Positions 44,635 to 56,549 of a stretch of DNA of 64,000 nucleotides are shown here, piece after piece. The position numbers and the translations under genes are program-made. The DNA is from Bathynomus jamesi. Taxonomy: Eukaryota > Arthropoda > Malacostraca > Isopoda > Cirolanidae. The notes beneath the pieces were generated by a model. It saw only the letters and a program-made list of their open reading frames with translations, did not search any database and had not been told where the DNA came from. Location: positions 826,001-890,000 of the forward strand of contig JAJOZX010001072.1 in the NCBI GenBank assembly GCA_023014485.1. Direction: 5' to 3'. Numbering within the stretch: the stretch's first letter is position 1; each line of letters begins with the position of its first letter.

Positions 44635-46220
44635 ATGGCGGATAACTTGTTGAAAATAGTCTCATATAATGTAAGGTCAGTGAGGAATTCAACTGTAGAT
44701 GTTCATAAAATCTGCGACAGTGCAGATTTGATGCTCCTGCAGGAGCACTGGCTACCTAAGCAAGAGCTAAAATTCCTCTCTACCATCCATGATGACTTTA
44801 TGTACCATGCGTCATCAGCAGTAGACTTGTCAGATGAATTAATGTACGGTAGGCCTTTTGGTGGTGTTGCTTTCTTATTAAGGAAAAATTTGTTAAAACA
44901 TATAAGATTTTTAACAAGCGACAACGTAAGGTTGTTAGGCATTGAATTACAAGTGAACAATGATTGCATATTAATTGTAAACTGCTATTTACCATACAAC
45001 AACGGCAGTAATCTAGATGAATACATTGATTTGCTGTACAAAATTAAGTCATTATCAGATAACCCCAAATATTCTCACTGTATAATAATGGGGGACTTTA
45101 ACGCACATGTGAACTCGGAATTCTTTGGAGAATTGGGTAACATGTGCGAGTCGGCCAATTTAAGTATAAGTGATGTAGATGTATTAGGGGTAGCCAGTGG
45201 TAATTTTACATACGTTAGCGATATGAGTGGTACCACCAGGTGGATTGATCATTGTCTCACTAGTAATAATCTAAAGGATCGAATTGTTAGAGTTCATATT
45301 TTGCATGATTTCCTTCTTTCTGATCATAGACCATTACAAATATTAATTAACGTTACCAATTTATGCGCAACACGACTTAACAAGAACTCAATAGGTAAGA
45401 ATAATCGCGTCGATTGGTCCAATGTTAACATGCAGCAGAGAATAGAATACAAAGACAGAACATGTCACCTCTTTAATAATTTAGAAATTTTGCACCTTGG
45501 CTGTAATAATCCTTGCTCAAATGATTCTCACTGTAAACTCATAGATAGGTATTATAGTAAGATAATATCCCTGTTAAGAGAAGCAGGAAACCCCTTGATT
45601 AAATCTTACAACTATCATACTAAGGTTATTCCTGGATGGAATGATTTTATTGCCCCCCTGAAGAGGGAATCGAAAGACGCCTACGATTTGTGGTGCTTTC
45701 ATGGTAGACACAGATTAGGACCAGTATACATAAATATGTGTAGAAGTCGGGGTCAGTATAAGGCGGCCATAAGGCGATGTAAACAGGAAGAAGAGTCTAT
45801 TCGAGCATCAAAAGCCTGTGAAGCTCGCATAAATAACGATAATAACAAATTTTGGAAATTTGTTAAGAATCAAACGGGTGTCAAAAATGTCCTCCTTCCG
45901 ACAATCGATGGGGTGTCGGGGGACGATGAAATTGCAAAGCTGTGGAAAAACCACTACTCTAACATTCTTAATAGTGTGAGTAGGGATAATCTTAAGATAG
46001 ATTGCAGCGAAACGATTGTGGGAGGGACAAGGGAAAATATTTTGATATCATTTTCTGAAGTAAAGAGGTTAATTAAAGAGTTAAAGACTGGTTCTGCGTC
46101 AGGGGTAGATGACTTATCGAATGAGCACTTAAAATATGCAAATGACGTAGTATGTCTGCATATATCATTGCTCCTATCAGCCATGCTTGCTCATAGCTAT
46201 ATCCCTGCAGAGTTCATGAG
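44635..46220 (+). pseudogene. LINE-2 copy B, ORF2 first part (endonuclease + N-terminal RT)
   Basis: ATG 44635 starts MADNLLKIVSYNVRSVRN, which is the likely true ORF2 start. Endonuclease motifs are LLQEHWLPK, IMGDFNAHVN and LSDHRPLQ. The frame is open for 528 codons and is cut within the RT at AHSYIPAEFM by the transposon at 46221. The rest resumes at 48759 (MRVYILPLVKNKYG). Copies A and B differ at only scattered residues. Confidence 0.9.
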
Positions 46221-48758
46221 TAGGGCGGAGTGAAAAACTCATTTTTCGAATTTTCAAATTGGCTAGTGTGGAAAATGTGTGGAGTAGTGAGGAAATAAGC
46301 TGGTATAAATTTAAAATCATAACATTAATATCTTCAGGTGCCACAATGACCTTCAATATTGAAAAAAATTGAAAAAAGCAGATTTTAACCAATAATTGCA
46401 GAAGAGTCCACGATGCACAATAGACAAGAATTTATTCACACTTGTATAAAAATAGCTCAGTCAACCTTTAAAAAAAGTTTCTATTCTCTAAAAACAGTTT
46501 TCTATAGTCAGCTCACTCAGCTGTCACGTGAGTACCTCGGTTCAATGTAGCTGTCGCTCTCGTAGCAGGTGGGTGTTCTGTTGTTGGCGTTACTCAGTCT
46601 AAACTATATTTCTTATATATTTTGCATTTCTGTATTGTGTTGCCCTAAGTTTGCCATGTACTATTAACTGAAATTAACGTATAATTGATATTAGCTCTTT
46701 CTTTTTCAGATTTGTATACTTTCAAAATGTCTCGAGTTTGTGCAAAATCAACCAGGGCCTCAACTGAGTGCCCCATGTTTGGTATGGGGGAAGATTTGTG
46801 GCACAGGAATCTTCCTACATACGAAGGAGTTTTTAAATATTACTTGTTTGTAAGAAACGATTTGAAACAGAATACTAATAAAGATCCTTCAATATCAAAT
46901 ATTAGAACAAGTTGTTGATAAATTGAAAACAATTTTGGAAAGTGCTTCCGTCCCAATTCTGTCAGACAGGCGAATTGAAACAATGTTCAGAAGCTACCAC
47001 GAAAAGTATCGTGTCATTATGAAGCCATACCAAAGCAGAAAAAATTCTGAAGCTTACAAAGCAAAGATTGATATGTTCAAAAAAGAAGCACACACGAAAC
47101 TTTTTGACATTGCAGCGTGCAAGTGCAAAGTAATAACACAATGTTCTTGTCCCAAAGAAAAAACGGTTCCAAAGGAAGAAGTGACGTTCCTCTTAGATCA
47201 AAGGAGTGAAAGAAAACTGTTTATTGATAGAGTAGATATTACACTCTCAAAGAAAAAAGCATCTACGTTGCTAAGAAAGCAAAAAGAAGCTGTGGGGCTC
47301 ACCAAAGAATCTTCACAGGAGAAATTGCAGGATACAAATGTTGAATTATCATCATCGACATCAAAGAGTGAAAGTGAATCTGGCGAAATATCAGACGATA
47401 CATTTCCAGAGCCAGTTAGCTCGAAGAGAAAGCTCGAACAACCTGAAGAACAATTAATTATTGTTATCCCTATTGGCAGGGAATTAGAGAACTGTGAGAG
47501 TCTTCCTATTGTCGAGTTTGAAAGGATTGATGCTGAGGAACCAACTGTAGACTGTGAAGATCTTAGCACCGACCAAAAATATCTAATTGATATTCATCAG
47601 GCCATAACAAAGGGATATTGCTCTCCAGATCTTGCTCATCGTAGTCCAGGCAAAATGGCACATTCACGATGGCTGACTACAGCAAATCGTTTGCTTCGTC
47701 TATACGTTTCAACTGTAAGTCCATCTGAGAACCTCATGAACATTGCTTCTTTTATAATGAAGGTCTACATCCCAATGTGGTTTTCTATTAAGCAAAGTAC
47801 GTCTTTTGTCAATGGCTCAAAACATGTTTTCAAAACTATTGAACTAACAAGAACACTGAATGACGAAGTAAAGGATATTGTAAACCCTGTCATACAAAGA
47901 AATGCATTTTTTGCAAATCCAGAAAATATCCTAGCATCAATGATTCATGATGACCGCAGCGCCATAAGAGAATTAGCGTGGAGGCGAATAAAGAAAGCAA
48001 GGCAAACAAACAAGGAAAAAGTTGTGAGGCGTTTCACAGTACCTGTTATTCAATTTGAAGCTACTGATTATACTGATTTAATTAATTGGCAAAAATGCAT
48101 TGTCACTGAACCACCTGTGACAAGACACCTGACAGAAAATGAGATTGAAGAATTCATAGAAAACAAGAGTACCCCTCCATTCGAGAAATTCCCTTGTCAT
48201 ACACAAGTAGTAGAAAGAATGGTAAAATTAGTGACTGAAGCATCATCAAAAGTATTTGGATTGAACGCGCGAGATGGCTTCATAAGATCAACACTTCAGT
48301 CACGTAAAAAAATGCCATCATTCGAAAGTAAAGCTGAATATAAAGTTTAAATAAAACGTTAATAGAAAAAAACATGCGCAAGGATGGGTGGTTGGGAGGG
48401 CATGGGTGGAGCTCGACACGCAGCCACCTCCTCGTGGTGAGTTCTGGATTATTTAGATCATTAATCAAAAGAACATTGATCTAAATAAACTAAGAGCTGC
48501 GTAATTCAGTAACTATTTTGGTAATTGGAACACTTAATATATAATAATAACAAGTAAGTTTCAGTTATTGTACTAATGCAGAATATAAGAAAATCATTAT
48601 ATTTCACTTTTTTCGACGGCTTTGTGGCACCTGAAGATATAGTTTCGCAGGACTAATATTTATGCACAGTCATTATCTATAGCACCCACATATTTTCCGC
48701 ACTAGCCATATTTGAATTTCGAAAAAAAGTTTAAAAACCTCATTTTCGATCCGCCCTA
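46221..48758 (+). mobile_element. DNA transposon of unassigned superfamily with 8-bp target duplication
   Basis: The LINE is interrupted with a perfect duplication TTCATGAG (46213-46220 and 48759-48766). Ends are imperfect inverted repeats starting TAGGGCGGAGTGAAAA on the left and TAGGGCGGATCGAAAA when the right end is read inward; similarity extends, with gaps, over about 80 bp ('ggctagtg', 'ggaaaat'). The element is 2538 bp and encodes one broken gene. Confidence 0.92.
46727..48350 (+). pseudogene. transposon-encoded protein of unknown family, one frameshift
   Basis: ATG 46727 begins MSRVCAKSTRASTECPMF, preceded by a pyrimidine tract and CAG (46697-46710) that could be a 3' splice site. 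The frame shifts near 46885-46900, then 46923-48350 is open (475 aa). Visible features: SYHEKYRVIMKPYQ, a Cys cluster (AACKCKVITQCSCP near residue 64), an acidic-serine stretch (SSSTSKSESESGEISDD), then a conserved-looking C-terminal half (HSRWLTTANRLLRLYV, VIQRNAFFANPENILASMI, PCHTQVVERMVKLVTEAS). I recall similar uncharacterised proteins in arthropods and cnidarians but cannot name the family; no DDE triad is obvious. Its place inside terminal repeats makes it the likely transposase. Confidence 0.6.
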
Positions 48759-49840
48759 TTCATGAGGGTATATATCTTGCCCCTGGTCAAAAATAAGTAT
48801 GGAGACATTCTGTCCAGCAATAATTACAGGCCTATTGCTGTCGCTTCCTGCTTCTCGAAACTACTAGAAAAACTGTTGTTACTCCGATTAAATGATTTCC
48901 TATGGACATCTAATCAGTTTGGCTTTAAAAGGTCCCACTCAACTGACCTGTGTATCTATGTACTTAAAGAAACAATATCTAAATACATTGACAGTAATTC
49001 AACCATTTATAGCTGTTTCCTTGATATAAGTAAGGCGTATGATAGGGTGAACCACAATATTTTATTTGCAAAACTAGAAGACAGGAAGGTTCCCATGTAC
49101 ATATTAAATTTATTGAAATTTTGGTATTCCCACCAATCTTTCACTGTTAGGTGGGGCAATGTACTATCCGAGTGTTTTGGCTCCTCTTGTGGGGTGAGAC
49201 AAGGCTCCTTGCTCTCCCCTATGCTGTTTAATGTGTATATTGACGGATTAATTGCTTCACTTAATGAGGCAACAGTAGGATGTTGTATAGATAACACAAG
49301 GATAAATAACTTAGTTTATGCTGATGATATGGTGTTAATAAGTCCCTCTGTTAAAGGTCTGGATCGGCTACTAAAAGTCTGCGAAGTGTATTCGCAGAAA
49401 CATGATATTCTTTTAATGTGACAAAAACTAAGGTTATGCAATTTCATCCTAAAAGCTGTAATCAGCCAGCTGATATAAGGTTTAAAATGAATGGTAAAGT
49501 AATTGAGGAAGTACAAGAGTTTAAGTATTTGGGTCAAACTATTACCAGCTCCTTGAGTGATGACTCGGATATAAGAAAACAATCTCGAAGCCTGTGTGCT
49601 AAAGCGAATATGACCATAAGGAACTTTCGTTTCTGTACAAGTGAAGCTAAAGACACACTCTTTCGTACTTTCTGCAGTAATATATACGGTCAGCAACTCT
49701 GGGTGAATTATAAAAAAGGTTCTGGCAGAACCCTAAATTTGCTGTACAACAGGTCGTTTAGACTCTTACATAAATTACCCCCGAGATGCTCAGCTTCGCA
49801 AATGTTTGCAACCCGCAATGTTCCGAGCTTCCGGAGGTAA
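48759..49840 (+). pseudogene. LINE-2 copy B, ORF2 second part (RT and C-terminus)
   Basis: RT resumes with NNYRPIAVASCFSKLLEKLL and runs through FLDISKAYDRVNHN, GVRQGSLLSPMLFNVYID and LVYADDMVLIS to 49421. A one-base shift near 49415 leads to 49418-49840 (TKTKVMQFHPKSCNQPADIR, EFKYLGQTITSSLSDDSD, SNIYGQQLW), so this copy keeps the segment deleted in copy A. Near-identical sequence continues to the 3' end at about 50108. Confidence 0.88.
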
Positions 49841-50114
49841 CAAGACGTGCTCAACACAGTCTAATGCAAAGAATTAAAAAATCAACCAACCCGATCATCC
49901 AAGCTATCCATGAGTCCTGCCATTTATCCTCTAAGCTATGGACTTTTTGGTACGAAAACGTCTGTCTGTAGCTCCACTTAACTTCGACAGTGCAGTATTA
50001 TTTCTAATCAATTGTATATATTTTTATCCTTAGTGTATGAACTGTCATTGTATTAATAATATTTGTCATATGGACTATAGTCTGCCAATAAACCTTTTCA
50101 TTTTCATTTTCATA

Positions 50115-51045
50115 TCTTTCAGTTCTTTCACTCTGACTGTATAAATGTAAAAGAATGAGTAGATTTTCACAACTATCACTTCCACATCAATAGTCAATAG
50201 GCACACAGTCACATGAACTTTTCGTACAGTTATTCAAAATATGGGCTGGACAATTGAAACCAATTAATTTTCTACCCAAACTTTGCTGTAGCCTGAAGAA
50301 AACATTATTTTTGCCACCTCTTGATGACCCCCCAAAGTTAGTGTTTGTCAGCACATAATGCCAATATTTTATTTGTCAGCTGATGAGAATCTAAAGTTCT
50401 GTGCATGAAATTGAATATTATTTCAGATGTCTCTCCAGCTAAACTTGTCACCTCTAGGATTTTTACCTTAACTCCCTTTGTCGGTAAAAAATACCTAACC
50501 AATAAAAGGCATACTTTGACATTTCCATGGTTCGTACAATCACTGTAAATTGTTATGCAGTTGGAAAGTGAAAGGTCGTCTTTTAATGATTGCAGAACAT
50601 CAGGTTGAAAGACATTAGTTAAAATTGCCTCTGTTTTAGTACGAGCGCAAGAAAATGTCTTATTGAAGCATCTTCTGATTAGTTTTGAAGTACAGTCTGT
50701 AGATCGAAAAGATAGGTTGTGTTTGATTGAATGGTAAGTCCAAGTTTCTTCAGCTACTGCTACACTTTTTTTCTCTTCATCAAAATCTTTACTCTATAAA
50801 AATGTTGTCAAAGGCCTACTTGATGAAGCGCAGGCATCAGCTTGTTTATGCTTAGTAGAGTTTAAATGACGTTTAATGTCACATTTCCCACCACTTGCAA
50901 TTGAAAAAGTAGAAAAACATTTAATACATTTTACCATGCTCTCACTCTTTGCTTTTTTAATAAAAGGATATTCTTTTTCTAAATCTTCATTGAAAGTGCA
51001 CTTTCTTTTTGAAGTCATTTTTAAAATGTATGGGTACTCTGACAA
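50115..51045 (-). pseudogene. hAT transposase, N-terminal part with BED-like zinc finger
   Basis: Start MTSKRKCTFNEDLEKEYPF lies near 51018. A zinc finger follows: VKCIKCFSTFSIASGGKCD, then HLNSTKH (CxxC...HxxxxH, BED type), used by hAT transposases to bind their ends. After a stop near 50794 the same protein continues (VAVAEETWTYHSIKHNLSFR, TIYSDCTNHGNVKVCLLL, LILALCADxH-like region near 50360). It ends at KIYSFFYIYTVRVKELKD at the LINE junction. Several stops make it a pseudogene. Confidence 0.8.
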
Positions 51046-51333
51046 TTAAATAACACGTCAACACCATTATGATTCAAAATTTTAACTGACGAGCGTCGGC
51101 CGTCGAGGTCTGTCGTACTGGAGGTTTCAAAAACGTTCTAAAACGTTTATGAGGGGATGCGCGGATGCCAGATCTATGATAATGAATACAAATTACATTT
51201 CATTTGTACGAAAATTTCCATAAATACAAGAATGCGGGACATTGCATTGTCCCTCATTGGTCAATGTTTTTTGCGGGACAGAAACTCTAAATGCGGGACA
51301 GTCCTGCAAAATGCAGGACGTCTGGTCACCCTA

Positions 51334-51637
51334 GGCATAGGCCAAATATTATAAACTCTAAGTTATTTGTTTTATAGCTTTGTATGGTGCTGTACACTAA
51401 GTCTTAATGAGAGATCGGATCACTTGAAGATTAGGGCCCCCATGTATTCTTGTTTTTTGCTTTACAGTACCACACATAATAAATTAAATTGAATGCCCGG
51501 TTAGGTCAACTGTACACCCTTGACGATTGGTTAGGTTAAGTCGTGATATTTTCGTTAGTTTTAACGAAGATATTTGGTAATTGAGGCTGGGGGGCCCTGA
51601 TCTTCAGATGATCCGAGATATCTTCAGTTAAAAGTAA
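51334..51637. repeat. foldback remnants
   Basis: 'gatcggatcacttgaagatta' near 51413 and 'ggccctgatcttcagatgat' near 51594 are parts of outer arms found again, inverted, at 52415-52440. The shared core phrase is present at 51500-51560. Confidence 0.6.
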
Positions 51638-51645
51638 CATTTTTT

Positions 51646-51905
51646 GGTGCTCTTCCAATATGTGCTCTACCGCGAAACTGTGATCTACCATATTCCAATA
51701 CGTGCTCTACCGTGAAACTAGCCTTATAAGGCTAACTAACGAAAATATCATGACTTAACCTAACCAATCGTTAGGTCAACTATACGCCCTTGACGATTGG
51801 TTAGGTTAAGTCGTGATATTTTCGTTAGTTAGCCTGGAATATGGAATATTAGTTGGAATATGGTAGATCACAGTTTCGCGGTAGAGCACATATTGGAAGA
51901 GCACC
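51646..51905. mobile_element. foldback element FB-a (GGTGCTCTTCC ends), 260 bp
   Basis: Ends GGTGCTCTTCCAATATGTGC and its complement are flanked by a perfect 8-bp duplication CATTTTTT (51638-51645, 51906-51913). The centre is the shared core ('aacgaaaatatcatgactta', 'aacctaaccaatcg'). Confidence 0.92.
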
Positions 51906-52099
51906 CATTTTTTATAACTTACGGGATAGAGTCTTATAATTTATGATCAGTGAAAGTTTCAATATAAACTATTAGTATAGGCTAACATTCATTAGGGATA
52001 AAGCTTAAAGCTTCACTTCTTCATAATAACATTGAAAAATCTTCGCCATTTGGTCGGTCCAGTAGACTAACGAGCCGATGGTATGGCTTGACTAAACAA

Positions 52100-52245
52100 T
52101 GTTATCCGATAATCAGTTTGTATGTTCGGACCTTTTCCAGTTTGTGTACCGTTTTTCATATAATTTATTTTTGAGAATATTTTTGTTAAAACTAACGAAA
52201 ATATGGATCTTTTCCGTTTGACTGCCGCCATTGAAACATAATTAA
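52100..52245. repeat. inverted partner of sequence at 53100-53395
   Basis: 'gtttgtgtaccgtttttcat' (near 52140) and 'cttttccgtttgactgccgc' (near 52207) recur as reverse complements at 53340-53370 and 53110-53145. The block therefore brackets the elements between them as a larger, older inverted repeat. Confidence 0.7.
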
Positions 52246-52438
52246 ACTTTTTGTATTTTGTATTTTAACTGAAATGTCTTGATGATACAAAATAAGTTAC
52301 TTTATAAAAAAGCTTTTCTTAATTTCCCCTTCAAATTTTGTTTCTTATAAACAAATTACTTTCAAGATCCATGCTTAATTTTTAAGTTTTAATCGTGTAC
52401 TCAGAAAAATAAGGGGATCACCTGAAGATCAGGGCCTC

Positions 52439-52593
52439 CAGCCTTCTTTAGTTAGCTTTATAAGGCTAACTAACAAAAATATCACGACCTAACCTAACCA
52501 ATCGTCAAGGTCGTACAGTTGACCTAACGATTGGTTAGGTTAGGTCGTGATATTTTCGTTAGTTAGCCTTATAAGGCTAAGTAAAGAAGGCTG
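52439..52593. mobile_element. foldback element FB-b (CAGCCTTCTTTAG ends)
   Basis: Ends 'cagccttctttagttagc' and near-complement 'gctaagtaaagaaggctg' surround the shared core. The same outer arms occur in the element at 62495-62697. Confidence 0.8.
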
Positions 52594-52605
52594 GGGGCAC
52601 TCACC

Positions 52606-53085
52606 GGTGCTACTGTAGTATGCGGTCTACCGTTAAGTTTCTACTGTAGTATGCGGTCTACCGTTAAGTTTCTACTGTAGTATGCGGTCTACCGTTAAGT
52701 TTCTACTGTAGTATGCGGTCTACCGTTAAGTTTCTACTGTAGTATGCGGTCTACCGTTAAGTTTCTACTGTAGTATGCGGTCTACCGTTCAAAATATTTA
52801 AAAGGAATTGAAAATGAATTGAAAGGAATTATAATTTAATTTACACAATTAAGGAATTATTAAAGAAGTTAAACATACTACTACCGCATACTTAACGGTA
52901 GACCGCATACTACAGTACGCCCTTGATGATTGGTTAGTTTAAGTCGTGATATTTTCGTTAGTTTTAACGAAAATATCACGACTTAACCTAACCAATCGTC
53001 AATGGCGTACAATTAACCTAATAATAAAATAATAAGAAGATAAGAAGCTATAATTAAAAGGTAGACCGCCGAATCGTAGGTAGAC
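52606..53085. mobile_element. foldback element FB-c with 31-bp repeats in its left arm, unit 1
   Basis: The ends are GGTGCTACTGTAGTATGCGG at 52606 and its complement ending GTAGCACC at about 53085. The flanking 8-mers CACTCACC and CACTCACT match at 7 of 8 bases. The left arm holds six tandem units of 31 bp ('tactgtagtatgcggtctac' plus 'cgttaagtttc'; 52611-52790). The centre has the shared core. Confidence 0.85.
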
Positions 53086-53524
53086 CGCATACTACAGTAG
53101 CACCCACTCACTTCTTATGTTTCAATGGCGGCAGTCAAACGGAAAAGATCCGAAAATATCATGACTTAACCTAACCAATTATCAAGAGCGTACAGTTGAT
53201 CTATTAGTAAATAGTAAATACTATTCCAGAAACAAACAATGTTATAATTAATAATAGATCAACTGTACGCCCTTGATAATTGGTTAGGTTAAGTCGTGAT
53301 ATTTTCGTTAGTTTTAACAAAAATATTCTCAAAAATAAATTATATGAAAAACGGTACACAAACTGTAAAAGGTCCGTATGTTCTTACATTCTTGCCTTTA
53401 ATGTATTTAGCACAGTAGTAGTTGCTTAAGTTGCTGAAACAACAAATCCATGTATAGTTTTAAAGCAACTCAGTATAAGAAACCCTTCCAGAAAGGAAGA
53501 CAAATGTCAGTTCAGTTAAGTTTC

Positions 53525-53736
53525 TACTGTAGTATGCGGTCTACCGTTAAGTTTCTACTGTAGTATGCGGTCTACCGTTAAGTTTCTACTGTAGTATGCG
53601 GTCTACCGTTAAGTTTCTACTGTAGTATGCGGTCTACCGTTAAGTTTCTACTGTAGTATGCGGTCTACCGTTAAGTTTCTACTGTAGTATGCGGTCTACC
53701 GTTAAGTTTCTACTGTAGTATGCGGTCTACCGTTCA
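53525..53736. repeat. 31-bp tandem array, unit 2 (seven copies)
   Basis: The same 31-bp unit starts at 53525 and recurs at exact 31-base steps to 53711. It belongs to a second copy of FB-c: about 912 bp (52606-53517) are tandemly duplicated to 53518-54126 and 56547-56890. Confidence 0.92.
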
Positions 53737-54126
53737 AAATATTTAAAAGGAATTGAAAATGAATTGAAAGGAATTATAATTTAATTTACACAATTAAGGA
53801 ATTATTAAAGAAGTTAAACATACTACTACCGCATACTTAACGGTAGACCGCATACTACAGTACGCCCTTGATGATTGGTTAGTTTAAGTCGTGATATTTT
53901 CGTTAGTTTTAACGAAAATATCACGACTTAACCTAACCAATCGTCAAGGGCGTACAATTAACCTAATAATAAAATAATAAGAAGATAAGAAGCTATAATT
54001 AAAAGGTAGACCGCCGAATCGTAGGTAGACCGCATACTACAGTAGCACCCACTCACTTCTTATGTTTCAATGGCGGCAGTCAAACGGAAAAGATCCGAAA
54101 ATATCACGACTTAACCTAACCAATTA

Positions 54127-56546
54127 CACTGGGCAACAAAAAAAAATTTTTTTCGTGTCCCAAGAATGAAAATACCTTATTCTTATAGTATTTTCTGTGC
54201 TGAATCCAAATAAGTTTGTAAAATTTCTCTATCAGGTCTGGTTTTTGTGTGACATGCAATTTAATTTTTAAAAACCCATATAGTTACATACTTATTAAAA
54301 TATGATCGAAAAGACATACCTGCAGTTTAAAAAGTAGCTTGTTTTGATTTTCTGCTGTGCTTTGCCTCAGGCATGTCTCTCTTAAGAGTCCAGCAATAGT
54401 CAGCCAGCATACTGGGGCTCCATTTGCCTTGGTAACGGTTTTCCATGGCAGAAAATATCCTGATGAAAACGCTCACCATGTTCGTCGCTTACCGCACCCA
54501 GGTTTTCCGGAAAAAAGTCCGAGTGAGAGTCCAAGAAATGAACCTTTAATGACATATTGCACCCCATTGCTTGGTAAGACTTAAGAAGATCTCCTACTAT
54601 TTCAGGATAGTTTTCGGCCTTGTGATTTCCCAAAAATTTGTGCAGACACTTTTGAAACTCTGCCACGCAGCTTTCTCAACTTCATTCAACTCTCCTTCAA
54701 ATCTCTCATCTCTAACAATTCTCTGATCTGAGGCCTACAAAAATGTCTTCTTTAATCTTGGCATCACTGATCCGGGGAAACTTATTTCTCAAGTATGTGA
54801 ATCCTGTTTGCGCTTTATCCATCGCTTTAACAAAGTTTTTCATAAGTCCAGCTTGATATGCAGAGGAGGAAGGTACACTTTCTCAGGGTCAACAAGTGAA
54901 CTATTCACAACATTTTTCTTGCCTGGAACAAGTGAGGTGCGTTTTGGCCAATCCTTCTTAACGTAGTGGTTTTGCTTGTCCCTACTGTCCCACTCACATA
55001 AAAAACAACAGTACTTGGTGTAACCTAGCTGCAACCCTAGCAAAAGTGCAATGACCTTCAGATCTCCACAGATATTCCACTTATATTTCTGATACTGAAA
55101 CTTTTCTAAAAGCAACTTCATGTTGTCGTATGACTCTTTCATGTTTGCAGCATGTGCAATAGGTACAGAAGGAAATTTATTTCCGTTGTGAAGAAGGACT
55201 GCTTTCAAGCTGACTTTTGAGGAGTCAATGAACAATCGCCACTCATCCACGTTATGTTCATGACCAAGAGCCCCCATGACTGAATTAACATCTTTACAAA
55301 ACACAAGTCCATCTTCATGGGAGAACCATTCTTTGAATTCATCATGGCGGCTGCGGAAAAACAAACTTTAGTGTCACGTTGCAGTAGATTCCAACCCTTT
55401 AATCTTGAACCTAAAAGTTCAGCCTGCTTCTTAGATAATTTCAAATCACGAACTAGGTCATTTAGATCTCCTTGTGACAGTAAATGTGGTTCATTGGAGG
55501 AACAGGTAGCCTGGAATGTTGGATCAGAAATGTCTTCATCTTTTTCCTCGTGATATGCTACAGCTACGTTTGATTCCTCATCACTTAAACTTACATGTTC
55601 AGGAGGATTTGGTACTGGAAGTTGAGCACTGTGGGGAACTGGTCTCATTGCAGACGGTAGATTAGGGTATTCATAAGGCTCTTTGTTTTTGAAGTGATCC
55701 CCTTTGTATTTACCAGGCAGAAATAGCAGTCTGTTGTGTGATCTTTGGGTTCCCTCCAAATCATTGGAATAGCAAATGGCATGTGACGTGAACCGTTTAG
55801 CCATCCTGTAAGTAGTCTTACACATGTCACACAACAAATGTGAGGGGCCCAACTCTTGTCCTGATCGCCTACTTTACATCCGAAATAAAGTTCATAGCAT
55901 TTTTTTACTAATGGTGTAAAGTTACGTTTCTGGGATTTTAAAGTTAGATCACCACATACATAACAAAAGGAATTAGGATGATTCAGACAGTTCCGCGGCA
56001 TTACAAAACATCTATATGAATACAACACTGGTGTAAAATTAACAAGAAGCAACAGACACTAGCTGTTAACACTGTGACATTTATAAGCAGACTGACTTGG
56101 AGCTGCTCTACACACAGAAACTAGGCTCATGTCTGAACAGGTACAAACATGTTTCAACCTGCACAGTCTGCTGCTCCGACCAAATTTATCCTGCCAGCAT
56201 TATCAGAACTTTCCCCAAAGGAATAAATTGTACTAATTTTACAGAAAAATTAATACAACATAATATTAATATTAATATATTTTATTATAGTTATATTAAT
56301 TAATATAATTATATTATATTTATTATTTTTATAATGTTTTATATTATAATATTGTTATATACTTAATTATATATAATATGTTATTATTTTATCCGGTGAT
56401 CATGCTAAATGAGGAAAAAATTAACATAGCGTCACAAGTAAACTAAGCCTGATAGAAAAATCTGATTTCATATTTAGATTCAGCATGAAAAAGTACACTT
56501 AGAACACCCATCAAAACCCTTGTGACAAAATTGTTGTTGACCAGTG
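54127..56546 (-). mobile_element. CACTG-ended DNA transposon with 3-bp (TTA) duplication
   Basis: The ends are CACTGGGCAACAA at 54127 and CACTGGTCAACAA read inward from 56546. TTA flanks both sides (54124-54126, 56547-56549). Removing the element restores 'ccaattatcaagagcgtaca' as found uninterrupted near 53178. CACTR ends with a 3-bp duplication fit the CACTA/CMC group, but the encoded protein is not one I can place there. Length is 2420 bp. Confidence 0.88.
54355..56001 (-). pseudogene. protein of the CACTG-ended transposon (recurrent invertebrate family), broken
   Basis: The start is MPRNCLNHPNSFCYVCGDLT at 56001, a Cys-rich N-terminus with several CxxC pairs (FCYVCG, HICCVTC, DCYFC). Later blocks in shifted frames are QGDLNDLVRDLKLSKKQAEL (about 55470), EWRLFIDSSKVSLKAVLLHN (about 55240), CCFLCEWDSRDKQNHYVKKD (about 54990), PPLHIKL (54850) and NMSLKVHFLDSHSDFFPENL followed by VSDEHGERFHQD (about 54560-54470). 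At least four frameshifts or stops occur. I know the pattern from uncharacterised proteins of many invertebrates; FIDSS, ICGDLK and DEHGERFH are candidate catalytic positions, which is inference only. Confidence 0.7.
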
Positions 56547-56549
56547 TTA

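Larger units (their letters stand above)
43930..50108 (+). mobile_element. LINE-2 copy B, inserted in the hAT and split by another transposon
   Basis: The copy is 5'-truncated near 43930. It runs through an ORF1 remnant, an (AAT)n tract (44514-44544), ORF2, an inserted transposon (46221-48758), the rest of ORF2 and a 3' end with CAATAAACC and (CATTTT)n at about 50090-50105. Both hAT halves join smoothly once it is removed (IYTVRVKELKD to CDFVGVEFQ). A target duplication is not evident. Confidence 0.9.
42763..51333 (-). mobile_element. hAT-type DNA transposon, split by a LINE
   Basis: Ends are TAGGGTGACCAGA at 42763 and its exact complement ending at 51333. The flanking 8-mers CGCATAGG (42755-42762) and GGCATAGG (51334-51341) differ at one base and fit a hAT 8-bp duplication. 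Without the nested insert it is about 2.4 kb. Transposase pieces are on the minus strand on both sides of the insert. Confidence 0.88.

Noticed and set aside
52611..52790. CRISPR-like regular array of 31-bp repeats
   Set aside because: Units are contiguous without spacers, in a eukaryotic foldback element; it is a tandem repeat.
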